Assembly (NCBI RefSeq): GCF_012863495.1
Contig: NZ_JAAVJL010000004.1
Coordinates: 236,501 to 300,500 of the forward strand
Direction: 5' to 3'
Source: Pseudanabaena yagii GIHE-NHR1
Lineage (GTDB): Bacteria; Cyanobacteriota; Cyanobacteriia; Pseudanabaenales; Pseudanabaenaceae
Length of the DNA: 64,000 nt
How positions within the stretch are numbered: position 1 is the first letter of the stretch; the number at the start of each line of letters is the position of its first letter. Positions 8,005 through 17,099 of the stretch are shown piece after piece. Position numbers and translations under genes: made by a program. The notes under the pieces are model-generated. The model ran no database searches and had not been told where the DNA came from. It was given only the letters and a program-made list of their open reading frames with translations.

Positions 8005-9285
8005 ATGAGCGTAAACCTGACCTGTAAGTTAAGCGATCGCCATCTCGATAGCCATCAAGGCAGTAGTCAGCGCCAATTAGCGATCGCTGTATCCGCTAGC
8101 TCTTCTAGTACTAGCAGCAATGCTCCTTTAAACCTGTGTCTTGTACTAGATCATAGTGGTTCCATGGGGGGACAGCCGCTAGAGACGGTCAAACGCGCTG
8201 CCCAAGATCTAGTCGATCAAATGTATCCACAGGATCGCATTAGTGTAATTGGCTTTGACCATAAGGCTAAGGTCGTAGTGGAAAATCAGCTAGTTGAGCG
8301 GATCGCTTCCATCAAAGAGAAGATTCAATCCCTCAAAGCATCAGGGGGGACTTGCATTGATGACGGTATTAAACTGGGTTTACAAGAAACCAGTAAGGGC
8401 AAAGATGGCACTGTAAGTCAGCTATTCGTGTTAACGGATGGCGAAAATGAGCATGGGGATAATGAACGCTGTTTCCAGTTTTCACGCTTAGCCACAGAAT
8501 ACAACATGACTCTACATAGTCTCGGTTTTGGTGATAGCTGGAATCAGGATGTGCTAGAACGTATTGCTGATGCTGGTGGTGGCGCAATGGCATATATTCC
8601 ATCACCTGAAGCGGCTGGAGCAGAATTTCAGAAATTATTAAGGCGTGTTCAAGCGATCGGCTTGACCAATGCCCATTTAATTTTGCAACTTGCCCCCCAT
8701 GTCAGGCTTGCCGAATTAAAGCCGATCGCCCAAGTTGCCCCAGACACCATCGAGCTATCCTATCAAACCGAAGGTGATGCCATTATTGTCAGGTTGGGAG
8801 ATTTGATGACTGATGTGGAACGAGTGGTGCTATTTAATCTCTACATCAGCCCTGCTAGCTATATTACGAGTTATCCAGATAGCTCAGAAATTCCTATTTT
8901 GTCCGCTCAAGTCCGTTATGACATACCCTCGCAAGGACAAGTTAATACGCTCTCACCATCTGTGGCGATCGCCGCCGAGCTAGTTCAAGACTTTAATCCT
9001 CAGGTCGATCCACAGGTACAAAATTATGTATTGGCTCTAGCCAAATATCGACAGACTCAGCTTGCGGAACAAAAACTGCAAGAAGGCGATCGTACTGGTG
9101 CAGCAACAATGTTGCAGTCTGCGGCAAAAACCGCATTGCAAATGGGTGATCATAATGCCTCGACAATCTTGCAGAATAACGCTACCCGTCTACAATCAGG
9201 TACATTCCTCAGTGAAGCCGATCGCAAAAAGACACGAATTGCTTCCAAAACTGTACTGCAAGCACCGCCCGAGCCTAATACATAG
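8005..9285 (+). CDS. von Willebrand factor A domain protein, receiver-linked
   Basis: A 426-residue protein. After about 45 residues comes a VWA domain (about 45-215) with a complete metal site: DHSGSMGG, the GGT motif and LTDGENEHG. The following about 200 residues resemble the beta-rich and helical tail common in bacterial VWA proteins and end in a polar tail. There is no signal peptide. The gene begins directly at the stop of a response-regulator gene and is followed 74 bases later by a zinc-ribbon/FHA gene. VWA plus FHA combinations typically take part in phosphothreonine-dependent assembly, so a regulatory or scaffolding role is inferred. Partners are unknown. Confidence 0.85.
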   Translation: MSVNLTCKLSDRHLDSHQGSSQRQLAIAVSASSSSTSSNAPLNLCLVLDHSGSMGGQPLETVKRAAQDLVDQMYPQDRISVIGFDHKAKVVVENQLVERIASIKEKIQSLKASGGTCIDDGIKLGLQETSKGKDGTVSQLFVLTDGENEHGDNERCFQFSRLATEYNMTLHSLGFGDSWNQDVLERIADAGGGAMAYIPSPEAAGAEFQKLLRRVQAIGLTNAHLILQLAPHVRLAELKPIAQVAPDTIELSYQTEGDAIIVRLGDLMTDVERVVLFNLYISPASYITSYPDSSEIPILSAQVRYDIPSQGQVNTLSPSVAIAAELVQDFNPQVDPQVQNYVLALAKYRQTQLAEQKLQEGDRTGAATMLQSAAKTALQMGDHNASTILQNNATRLQSGTFLSEADRKKTRIASKTVLQAPPEPNT

Positions 9286-9359
9286 AAATTGCTACAGAAA
9301 TTTCTTTCTCTTTCCTGTTGTCAGTTTTCCTTCAAGTTTTATTTATTTAAGTTGCTCTT

Positions 9360-10154
9360 ATGATCACCTGCCCTAACTGTGCTCATTCCAATCCTGACGG
9401 AGCGGTAAACTGTGAAGCCTGCTTTACTCCATTACCCATTGTCAAAAGCGTGCAATGTCCTAGCTGTAATGCAACAGTATTATCGGATGCGAAGTTTTGT
9501 GGTCATTGTGGATTTAATTTGAGTACAGCTAAGGTTGGGAGTCATCCGCCAGAAGTTAATTTAGGAAGCGGCACAACCGATCCATCGCCATCCATCAATC
9601 TGTCAACTGAAATTTTCCCTGTAATCCCCACTTCAAGCGCTATGTCTAATTCTCTACCCGACGAGACAACTGAAGGCAATGCTGCGGCAAACTTAGCCGC
9701 GAATAGCCAAGAGGTACAAACTGCTCCCAATATTCACGAGGAAGAACTATTTGTAGCTGTTGAGCCAAGTACTGCTCCTGCAAATATTCCTGCATCTGTA
9801 AGCCCAAAAACTCAGTTACAGCAATTTGCTGCTTCGTTGCTCCATGTACAGACCAACCTAACTATTGAAATTCCTCCCCATTTACCTGTTGTGCATATCG
9901 GCAAGCCCAATACGGTAATTCCACCTGATATAGATGTCTCTGGCTTTCCTGATTCTGATATTGTTTCGCGGATTCATGCGGATATTCGCACCGAGGGTGG
10001 ATCTTTTTATTTTGAAGATACGGGTAGCTCTAATGGAACTTATATCAATAACTTGCCCCTACCTGCGGGCAATCGTCATAAGCTCAGAGCAGGCGATCGC
10101 ATTTCTCTAGGCAAGGGTGATAAAGTCAGTTTTATTTTCCAACTTAATTCTTGA
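9360..10154 (+). CDS. Double zinc-ribbon and FHA domain protein
   Basis: A 264-residue protein. Residues 1-55 hold two zinc ribbons with four CxxC pairs (CPNC, CEAC, CPSC, CGHC). A low-complexity Ser/Pro/Thr/Ala linker of about 110 residues follows, and residues about 175-264 are an FHA domain with the hallmarks SRIHADI and SSNGTYINN. FHA domains bind phosphothreonine peptides. The gene lies 74 bases after the VWA gene and is the last of the receiver-VWA-FHA set. Ser/Thr kinases of the Pkn type are natural sources of the phosphopeptide; one candidate lies at 24414-26342 but a link is only inference. Confidence 0.9.
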   Translation: MITCPNCAHSNPDGAVNCEACFTPLPIVKSVQCPSCNATVLSDAKFCGHCGFNLSTAKVGSHPPEVNLGSGTTDPSPSINLSTEIFPVIPTSSAMSNSLPDETTEGNAAANLAANSQEVQTAPNIHEEELFVAVEPSTAPANIPASVSPKTQLQQFAASLLHVQTNLTIEIPPHLPVVHIGKPNTVIPPDIDVSGFPDSDIVSRIHADIRTEGGSFYFEDTGSSNGTYINNLPLPAGNRHKLRAGDRISLGKGDKVSFIFQLNS

Positions 10155-10176
10155 TTTTCAGCTTTAGCAATTTTTA

Positions 10177-10252
10177 TAAGTAGCTGGGCATAATTAAAAA
10201 CCAGAGTCAAAAGCTGTGGCGCACGCTACGCGTGCGCCACAGCTTTTGGGGT
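10177..10252. repeat. Family A palindromic element (copy A2, truncated)
   Basis: Starts TAAGTAGCTGGGCATAATTA, the same left end as the copy at 34258, with the core at 10208-10248 (CAAAAGCTGTGGCGCACG and complement). The right half after the core is missing; a family B element starts at once, as if B was inserted into or joined to A. Confidence 0.85.
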
Positions 10253-10325
10253 TGCTTAGGACATAAAACCCAAAATAAAAGTGGCGCAAAGCGCCACTTT
10301 TATTTTGGGTTTTGATTTGTCTCAT
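10253..10325. repeat. Family B palindromic element (copy B2)
   Basis: TTAGGACATAAAACCCAAAA leads into a palindrome with GGCGCAAAGCGCC apex and ends with TTTTGATTTGTCTCA. The flanks match B1 at 2589-2700 while the arm sequence differs but remains self-complementary. Confidence 0.85.
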
Positions 10326-10617
10326 CTATCTCTGTAATTAATTTGTTAAATAAAGAAAACTATTTAATAAACAACTTTTATAAGCGTTATCATATACTTA
10401 AATTTAATTCGATATTGATGTAATACCTGTATTCTCAATCACATTAGTTGTATTACAGAATAATACAGTTTATCGTTGAAAAATTATTGGTTTAGATGAT
10501 GTCCAAATATAAATTCATCAATTCCTAAAACACCAAAATCATAAGCATTGTATTCTTAGTCAGTTGAGGCTTCATTCTATAGATTTGCTAGTCCTATCGT
10601 TGCTGGAGATATTAGTT
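10326..10617. other. Gene-free AT-rich leader before a small gene
   Basis: I see no gene, tRNA or long palindrome here. It presumably carries the promoter of the small protein gene at 10618. No promoter can be assigned with confidence. Confidence 0.4.
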
Positions 10618-10824
10618 ATGGATACGCAGCTACTCAAACTCGAAATTGACATGCATAATCACTACACAGTTTCAACGCTCTATCAAGCGATTCAAGATGA
10701 GCTAAAACAGCATGGAAGAGTTATTAACTGGATTGTGTCTGGAGTTGATAAGGATAATCAAAAAGTTTACGTTAACGCGATTTTTTTAGCTGCGGAATTG
10801 AACTGGCGTAATTGCTTAAACTAA
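10618..10824 (+). CDS. Small hypothetical protein, 68 residues
   Basis: An acidic and hydrophobic small protein that I do not recognise. It has no membrane segment, no cysteine motif and no signal peptide; its one Cys is four residues from the end. The start is set by ATG 10618, preceded by GGAGAT about eight bases upstream, a good Shine-Dalgarno match. An in-frame TTG 18 codons earlier lacks such a site. It stands alone, about 290 bases after repeats and about 220 bases before the CHAD gene. The ribosome site and codon use favour a real gene, but function is unknown. Confidence 0.6.
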   Translation: MDTQLLKLEIDMHNHYTVSTLYQAIQDELKQHGRVINWIVSGVDKDNQKVYVNAIFLAAELNWRNCLN

Positions 10825-11044
10825 TTTTGATTAGTCCTAAAGATATGACGATGTAATAGATTCTGAGCATTACATCATCACATCTTTAATATTTTGTTTC
10901 GCAATTATTACAACACTTTATCCTGCATTTAAAACCAAAGAAATTTTTTAAATTTTAGATAAGCCCCGCTTTTAAAAATTTCTCTGAACCATTTTAGACC
11001 TGAACAGGCTAAAACTCTTTAGAAACTAAAAAAGGTCAAATTGT

Positions 11045-12016
11045 ATGAAAGAAACTCAGTTTGATCGATCGCTACTAGTTAGTGATTATGCCTACCATAT
11101 CATCCAGCAAAGCTTTCAGAGATTTGTTGATCAAGAGGAAGAAGTTTTCCAAGATCAAGATCCTGAAGCTTTGCATCAGATGCGAGTAGGAATGCGTCGT
11201 TTTAGAACAGCTATTCAAGTATTTGGCAAAGCGATCGCCCTACCCCAAGGAGTAAATAATTCCTCAATTGGCAAAATCGCTAGGATTTTAGGAGAGACAA
11301 GGGATCTAGATGTCCTAAAGCAAGATCTGATCACGCGCTATCAGCCTCTATTGCAGAATTCAGAGCAAGCTAAGTTTGAGAAAGTAATTCATCATTTACA
11401 TCAGAAACGAGGTCAGAGCTTTCTGAAATTAAAGAAAACCTTGAAAAGCGATCGTTACCAAACTCTCAAGCAATCTATGCAAGATTGGCTAGCCCAACCC
11501 ACCTATACAAAAATTGGGGATTTACCAGTCTTAGAAATCTTGCCAGATTTACTACTACCTTTGATTTGCCAGCTTTTTATCCATTCAGGATGGCTAGTTG
11601 GGACAACGATACAAACAGGTACAGTCTCTTTAATCCCATTTGAGAATTCTGACGAATTACATCAACAATTAAGGAAGTTCAGTCATTTTTTGCACGATCT
11701 ACGCAAGCAAATTAAAGGAGTGCGTTATCAGTCAGAATTTTTTGCTGATTTCTATGCAGAATCATATCGTGAAAGAGTTCAAGAGTTTAAGCAGATCCAA
11801 GAAATTTTGGGAACACTCCAAGATCATGTAGTTCTCCGTAATTTTCTTGAAACTACATTAAAGGAAAGTTTAGATAAGGTACTTCCCAGCATTGAGCAGG
11901 CAATCCAAGAAGATGCGAATGTATTTTGGCAAATTTGGCAGCCTTTACAAGCACAATACCTATCTTCTGAATTCCGAAAATCATTGCGATCATTCCTTAC
12001 AGAGCCTCTTACCTGA
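11045..12016 (+). CDS. CHAD domain protein
   Basis: A 323-residue all-helical protein. The conserved CHAD start motif EALHQMRVGMRRFRTA is at about residues 43-58, followed by the second signature LGETRDLDVL and later LHDLRKQIKGVRYQSEFF. These basic and histidine positions are the ones that line the polyphosphate-binding channel in CHAD proteins. It has no CYTH domain fused to it, so it is probably a polyphosphate-binding protein rather than an enzyme. It is single, and is followed by a repeat element. The start ATG is the first in frame. Confidence 0.85.
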   Translation: MKETQFDRSLLVSDYAYHIIQQSFQRFVDQEEEVFQDQDPEALHQMRVGMRRFRTAIQVFGKAIALPQGVNNSSIGKIARILGETRDLDVLKQDLITRYQPLLQNSEQAKFEKVIHHLHQKRGQSFLKLKKTLKSDRYQTLKQSMQDWLAQPTYTKIGDLPVLEILPDLLLPLICQLFIHSGWLVGTTIQTGTVSLIPFENSDELHQQLRKFSHFLHDLRKQIKGVRYQSEFFADFYAESYRERVQEFKQIQEILGTLQDHVVLRNFLETTLKESLDKVLPSIEQAIQEDANVFWQIWQPLQAQYLSSEFRKSLRSFLTEPLT

Positions 12017-12130
12017 TATAGCAGTCCTAAATCATTTATGAGAAAAATAGGGCTTCGACTTCGCTCAGCCATCGGGATACGATGGCTGAGCGAAGTCGAA
12101 GCCTCTCTCAACTCATTTAGGATTGCTATA
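12017..12130. repeat. 114-bp element with TATAGC terminal inverted repeats and family C core (C4)
   Basis: The ends are TATAGCAGTCCTAAAT and ATTTAGGATTGCTATA, which are near-perfect inverted copies. The interior has a GCTTCGACTTCGCTCAGCCA inverted repeat, the same core as the family C copies but with different flanks. The structure is that of a non-autonomous mobile element (inference). It sits after the CHAD stop. Confidence 0.85.
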
Positions 12131-12220
12131 GAAGGGATGCTGTCTATAAACAGAATGAAGATATATCAATACCATGCAAAATTATCGATGGTTAACAAAC
12201 GCTCGCCAAAAGAGCGCTTA

Positions 12221-13495
12221 TTAATTTTGTATCTGTAAAATTAAATTGACTTTTCCTGTCGTGGAACTAGGCGATCGCCATTTGCGAATAATATTTTCTA
12301 ATTCAGCGATCGCATTACCATCTTTTAATGTCGAGTTTTGGCTATAGGTTGATATATTGCTAATGCGATCGCCATTAATCTCAAGATCGAGAGAGATTGT
12401 TCCAGAGGTCGGAATGGTAATACGTTGGGATTGTAAGTAACGTACTAGATCCGTAGTTATGTCACTAGGGACTTCAGATTTAATTTGCAAAATTTTGATA
12501 TTAGCAGTTGTAGCCATATCACTATTAGCAGCACGGGATGCGGCCGCAGGGACTGACAGTTTAGTAGATGGGGAAAGAGCAGGAGCAGGTTTTGCAGCCT
12601 CAGCACTAACTGGAGCTTGCAAGGTATCTTTATTGGGTAGTTCCAATCGCCTTTGTGGTGCAGTCTTTGCTGCGGTCATACCATCATTCATCGCAGTAGA
12701 ACCTGCGGTAGAGCCTTGGCGATAACGATCTACATTCCCAATCGGGCTATTGATTGGTTCAGGAGCGATCGCTACTTTATCTGTTCTCTCACGAGGTTTC
12801 GCCACAGGATTGATTTCCTGTGCAGATTTAGGAGCAGGTGCGATCGCTGAGTTCGGAGTTGCAGGATTTGCCGACTTTGATGAACCCACAACTTTAGCAG
12901 AACTTTCTGCCTTATCTAATTTATTATCTGAGCTAACGGCAGGTGGTGCAGCAGCCTGCTCAGGGGGAGCCGCATTGGGGGTAGAGGCAATTTGATAACT
13001 AGGTTGTTCACCAAAGGGAGGAGAAATCAGACGGATTGCACCAATACTGACTCCAACAATGGCGATCACCCCTGCCATAATCTTGAGCCAATTGAGATTG
13101 AGGCGACGTACCTCTAGCAACACATTCGGCAAAATTACAAACTCATTGGCACAGAGTTCGATACTTTCATAAAGATCAAATAATTGTAAGGTTGTTAGTT
13201 TTAGTCTTGATAATTTCGGAATTTCAATCACATGATCAAGGGTTTCAAAATCATCCTGAGCTAACCAGCGATCGCAATAGCTAGTTACAGCCTCAATGAG
13301 ATTCGCAATTTGCTGTTGATTGCCTTTAATTACTTTGCGACTATTCGCGAGCTGCAAGCAAAAGCGTAAATTCTGAGCCACAATTTGCGCTTGCCAGTCA
13401 GATAAAGGCGATCGCTCTGTCCAGACCTCTAGTAAGCAGGTTGGCAGTTCATAGCGACGACTGAAGATATTTGATTCTGACGGGGAGTAGCTCAT
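12221..13495 (-). CDS. DUF4335 family protein, single membrane helix
   Basis: A 424-residue protein. The N-terminal about 140 residues (RRYELPTCLLEVWTE, LRFCLQLAN) match what I know as DUF4335, a cyanobacterial family. One membrane helix follows at about residues 140-162, then a long Pro/Ala/Ser-rich linker of about 180 residues. A C-terminal TonB-like tail of about 90 residues (SGTISLDLEINGDRISNIST) ends the protein. ATG 13495 is preferred over an in-frame TTG upstream, which would overlap the previous gene. It is third in the ycf46-DUF3038-DUF4335 operon, 11 bases after the DUF3038 stop. Function unknown. Confidence 0.75.
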   Translation of the reverse strand: MSYSPSESNIFSRRYELPTCLLEVWTERSPLSDWQAQIVAQNLRFCLQLANSRKVIKGNQQQIANLIEAVTSYCDRWLAQDDFETLDHVIEIPKLSRLKLTTLQLFDLYESIELCANEFVILPNVLLEVRRLNLNWLKIMAGVIAIVGVSIGAIRLISPPFGEQPSYQIASTPNAAPPEQAAAPPAVSSDNKLDKAESSAKVVGSSKSANPATPNSAIAPAPKSAQEINPVAKPRERTDKVAIAPEPINSPIGNVDRYRQGSTAGSTAMNDGMTAAKTAPQRRLELPNKDTLQAPVSAEAAKPAPALSPSTKLSVPAAASRAANSDMATTANIKILQIKSEVPSDITTDLVRYLQSQRITIPTSGTISLDLEINGDRISNISTYSQNSTLKDGNAIAELENIIRKWRSPSSTTGKVNLILQIQN

Positions 13496-13506
13496 AATAC
13501 TAAAAA

Positions 13507-14064
13507 CTAACCACTCTGGCTTCGCTCGAATAGGGCAACCCAAAGGCGGCGCGATCCGATTTGGGAACTGTAAAAAAGTAGATCTATTAGTAATTTTAAC
13601 GCTAATTTCTGAATTGCGTCAGGTTTTGCTTGCTCCTCCTCTGCCATCCGTTCTTGATACAGCGTATTAAAGCGATCAAGATAGTCACCGAGGATAGGCT
13701 CGCGATAGGGAGGACGTTTGAGAGCCGTACATTTTTCTAGCTGGGCTACGGCATTGCGAATGGCAAATTGTTGCTGGGCAGCTAGGGTACAACTGATTAG
13801 AGTCATTGCCCTCGCTTCATCCACATCTAACTTTTTACGTCCCTTCCCCTTGCGAAGAGGGCTAGCCTGTCGCAACCGCCAAAGAGTAATGCGATCGCTT
13901 AAAATCTCCTCTAAACCAAGCTTTTCGGCAACCGCCAACATCTCATCGGAACCCAGACCCGTCAACGACTCTAAGGCAAGCAACACTAAATCCAAATGCG
14001 CCTTAATTGCCTGCAATTGTGGCAAATCTGGGTTATCAAAGGATGTGGCGGAATGGGGAGTCAT
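13507..14064 (-). CDS. DUF3038 family protein
   Basis: A 185-residue, mostly helical soluble protein that matches DUF3038, a cyanobacterial family. No catalytic motif is apparent. Its ATG overlaps the stop of the Ycf46-like gene by four bases (14061-14064), a typical coupling arrangement, and the DUF4335 gene follows 11 bases after. DUF3038 and DUF4335 genes are commonly neighbours in cyanobacteria, from memory, so the proteins probably work together. Coupling to an AAA ATPase hints at a shared complex (inference). Confidence 0.8.
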   Translation of the reverse strand: MTPHSATSFDNPDLPQLQAIKAHLDLVLLALESLTGLGSDEMLAVAEKLGLEEILSDRITLWRLRQASPLRKGKGRKKLDVDEARAMTLISCTLAAQQQFAIRNAVAQLEKCTALKRPPYREPILGDYLDRFNTLYQERMAEEEQAKPDAIQKLALKLLIDLLFYSSQIGSRRLWVALFERSQSG

Positions 14065-15785
14065 GAGTCTGAGGTTGATTTAATTTGAGGCAGAGGTGGA
14101 GGTGGTAGAGGACGACGCTTAGTAGTTGCCAGATCACTGGTTTTTGACATGGACAAGTCAATTGACTTCTCGATCGCAGCTTTAGTTGCCTGCTTAATCA
14201 CACTAATATCTCTTGAGCTATTAGTGGCACTATTGCTAGAGCTATTGGAATTATTATTCCCCTGATTAACTATTTCACCGCGTGAATTATTTTCGCCACG
14301 CGAAGCACTTCTCGCCCTTCCTTGAGTTGCCCATGCCTGCATAAAGCTAATCTGTTCTCTTGCAGTACTAGCCAAGGGATAGGTTTCTTTAATTGCGCCA
14401 ATAATATCTTCAGTAGTGACATCCCTTTGTTCATGGAAGGCACGATACATTCCTTCTACAATTGCCTGTTCAATTTCCGCACCACTAAATTCCTTCGAGA
14501 TAGAAGCCATTTTATCAATATCAAAGTTTCTCAATTCCATTGGACGAAATCTTTTCAAATGGAGTTGAAAAATTTCCTTGCGCTCTTCATAGGTTGGTAA
14601 ATTGATAAAGAACAATTCATCAAACCTGCCTTTTCGCAGGAGTTCAGGGGGGAGAGCATGGATATTATTTGCTGTTGCTACTACAAATACAGGACTAGAT
14701 TTCTCCTGCATCCAAGTTAATAGGGTTCCCAATACACGCTGACTAGTTCCCGAATCCCCCATACTATTAGCAATTCCCCCAAAAGCCTTATCAATCTCAT
14801 CAATCCAGAGAATACAAGGTGCAAGGGCTTCAGCTAGCTGAATCGTTTGACGAGTACGGCTTTCAGACTGCCCCACTAAGCTACCAAACAAACGCCCCAC
14901 ATCTAGCCGCAACAATGGTAAACGCCAAAGATTGGCGATCGCTTTAGCACAGAGACTTTTCCCCGTTCCTTGAATCCCTAATAACAAAACCCCCCTTGGA
15001 TTCGGTAAACCATAGGCTCTTGCTTCATCGGAAAAGGCTAACTGACGCTGCATTAGCCACAGCTTGAAATTATCTAAACCACCGATACTATCTAAGGTTT
15101 CATTGGGTGTGAAAAATTCTAAGAACTCTGTTTGGCGAATCCGCTTTTGTTTTTCAAGGAGGACGCGATCAATATCTGATTCATTCAAATAATGCTTCTG
15201 GACGATGGATTTAGATAATGTGTGACAAATGCGATCGCGTGTCATCCCCATGCAAGCTTTCACCAGTTGGTCGAGGCTATTCCCTGCCAAGCGCAACTGT
15301 TCAGCAGGAATCATCTGCTCGATAATATTACGGATTTCTTTATTTTCAGGTAAAGGGAAATAGAGGACTGCCACCTGTTCTTCAAGTTCAGAGGGCATTT
15401 CCAGAAGCGGACTAAGTAGAATCAAAGTCTTGCGCGTATTGCGAAAGCTACGATAGAGATTTCGCAGTTGACGCACAAAAATTTCATCAAGACGTTGTGA
15501 GGCTAAGCGACGATGCAGATCGCGAAAGACATAAATACTAGCTGTTTGGCGATCGCCATTTTCTACAACCTGCAAAGCTTGTAATAAATTATTTTTACCC
15601 TCCTGATTATGCTCAAAGCCCCGCACCAAATCGTAATAGAGCATTTGCCGTGGTGGGCTACATTCTTGAGCAACTTGGGCGATCGCCCTCTCCGCACGCT
15701 CTTCTTCCCATGTCACGACATAAATAATCGGGCATTTGGCACGGATGAGTAAGCTCAGTTCTTCTTGAAAATTAAGAGATTTCAT
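14061..15785 (-). CDS. ycf46: Ycf46-like AAA ATPase
   Basis: A 574-residue protein with a degenerate N-terminal AAA-like half (about 1-220) and an intact C-terminal AAA module. Walker A is GIQGTGKS at about residue 270, Walker B is LWIDEID at about 327, and an arginine-rich second region of homology follows (LLRKGRFDELFF). The tail is low-complexity Asn/Ser and Pro. This is the layout of the plastid and cyanobacterial Ycf46 family, for which a role in CO2 use and photosynthesis regulation has been proposed. ATG 15785 is chosen because the family begins KSLNFQEELSLLI. It overlaps the next gene by four bases. An intergenic hairpin at 15853-15903 lies upstream. Confidence 0.85.
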   Translation of the reverse strand: MKSLNFQEELSLLIRAKCPIIYVVTWEEERAERAIAQVAQECSPPRQMLYYDLVRGFEHNQEGKNNLLQALQVVENGDRQTASIYVFRDLHRRLASQRLDEIFVRQLRNLYRSFRNTRKTLILLSPLLEMPSELEEQVAVLYFPLPENKEIRNIIEQMIPAEQLRLAGNSLDQLVKACMGMTRDRICHTLSKSIVQKHYLNESDIDRVLLEKQKRIRQTEFLEFFTPNETLDSIGGLDNFKLWLMQRQLAFSDEARAYGLPNPRGVLLLGIQGTGKSLCAKAIANLWRLPLLRLDVGRLFGSLVGQSESRTRQTIQLAEALAPCILWIDEIDKAFGGIANSMGDSGTSQRVLGTLLTWMQEKSSPVFVVATANNIHALPPELLRKGRFDELFFINLPTYEERKEIFQLHLKRFRPMELRNFDIDKMASISKEFSGAEIEQAIVEGMYRAFHEQRDVTTEDIIGAIKETYPLASTAREQISFMQAWATQGRARSASRGENNSRGEIVNQGNNNSNSSSNSATNSSRDISVIKQATKAAIEKSIDLSMSKTSDLATTKRRPLPPPPLPQIKSTSDS

Positions 15786-15852
15786 TATGGCGGAATGTCT
15801 GGGATTAATCAAAATACGCAAAGCATACAGTGCTTTGCGCTTCAGTAAAACC

Positions 15853-15903
15853 CAATAAATTTTGAGAAAGTGTCATAAAACAACACTTTCTCAAAATTTA
15901 TTG
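15853..15903. repeat. 51-bp palindrome upstream of ycf46
   Basis: CAATAAATTTTGAGAAAGTG and its complement around a loop of about nine bases. It lies in the leader region of ycf46, so it could affect its transcription; the remaining bases from 15904 to 16136 contain only the family C copy C2. Confidence 0.8.
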
Positions 15904-15944
15904 CTTTTTGATCGATGACAAGTTGCTGTAAGGGACTTGCTATT

Positions 15945-16041
15945 AATTAAAGTACCTGTGGCTTCGACTCCGCTCAGCCAACGTTAGCTGAGCGAAGTCG
16001 AAGCTAGATAACTTTGGTGCGACATTTTTTATCTGCAAGAG
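15945..16041 (+). repeat. Family C palindromic element (copy C2)
   Basis: AATTAAAGTACCTGTGGCTT begins the element; the core is GCTTCGACTCCGCTCAGCCA, short centre, complement. The tail CTAGATAACTTTGGTGCGA through ATCTGCAAGAG matches C1 at 2487-2584 in reverse. It lies between two minus-strand genes. Confidence 0.85.
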
Positions 16042-16136
16042 ACTAAGAGCATATTCTGCATATTTAGAGAATAGGTCGCATCTTACTAGCACATCCTATA
16101 GATAATTATGCCCGTCTATTTATTTGAAGCTCCAAT

Positions 16137-16889
16137 TTAGAAGAAATCGTCATTATTGGCTGGTTGACGATAGGGCGTTGGCAAGGATTTGAGATGGCTG
16201 AGAAATTGCAATAACTCATCATTGGTTAATTGCTGTCGAGATTTTTTATCAAAGGTACGGACTAAATAATCACGCCCCTGTGTCTTTGTCCAATTAAGTC
16301 GATCCATCTCCACATCAATTTTAGAAATTGCATCGGATAGATCAATTGGCTCTGGTGCGATCGTCGGAGTGGACGATTTACTGGGCGTGGGGACAGGGTC
16401 AGAAGGGCGAGTTAGGATTTCTTCGTGGGATCTACTAGGCGGCTCGATAGACGCATATTGCAAACTATCATCGGTATAGTCATTCGCCCCATATTCATTG
16501 GCATATTCTAGGGCTGGTTCCGATTGAATCGTATGTGTTGTTGTGTGGTGTCCTGCCCCTAAACTGCCTAGATTATTTAAATTTGCGGAGGGTAACGAAT
16601 TGACCGACGCAGGCTCACGGGAAACCTGTGTCAAAATCGGCGATCGCCCTGCATAGTTGCCATAGTTACTATCAAACCCATTATCAAAGGCAATCCCTGC
16701 GATCGTCAAAGCACGCTTCACTGCCCGATCTTCCGCTATCTCCAGATCGCTATCAACAGCCGTAGCCGTGCCCATGATCGCATCACCTTGAGACACGATC
16801 GCCCTAAAAGCATGAAGACCATCAATTTTAGGGAGCATCTCAGTCTGGATGCGCCCCTGTGGATATTGAGAGCGAAACTGAGCGAACAT
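16137..16889 (-). CDS. Conserved cyanobacterial hypothetical protein
   Basis: A 250-residue protein that I recognise only as a cyanobacterial type. The N-terminal about 80 residues (FRSQYPQGRIQTEML through EDRAVKRALTIAGI) form one small domain. The C-terminal about 45 residues (DRLNWTKTQGRDYLVRTF, then QQLTNDELLQFLSHL) look like the short helical tail seen in some cyanobacterial and phage single-strand annealing proteins. The middle is disordered Ser/Pro/Thr. A DNA-repair role is possible but weakly supported. ATG 16889 fits the domain start; a further-upstream alternative start would add unrelated residues. Confidence 0.55.
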   Translation of the reverse strand: MFAQFRSQYPQGRIQTEMLPKIDGLHAFRAIVSQGDAIMGTATAVDSDLEIAEDRAVKRALTIAGIAFDNGFDSNYGNYAGRSPILTQVSREPASVNSLPSANLNNLGSLGAGHHTTTHTIQSEPALEYANEYGANDYTDDSLQYASIEPPSRSHEEILTRPSDPVPTPSKSSTPTIAPEPIDLSDAISKIDVEMDRLNWTKTQGRDYLVRTFDKKSRQQLTNDELLQFLSHLKSLPTPYRQPANNDDFF

Positions 16890-17099
16890 AAGTAAGTACA
16901 AAATCAAATTCTTGAAAAATTTTGAGCAACAATGCTTTGGGGGGGCAATGCACCACGCAAAGCGCATTCCATCGTCTCATTTTTATGGTAAAAAATATGG
17001 CAAAAAATTAGGTTTCTGCGATTTAATAAATAACCTAATTGTTATGGCTCGACAAAGCTACACCACAAAAAATCAATTCTTTATTTTAATGCACCTCCC

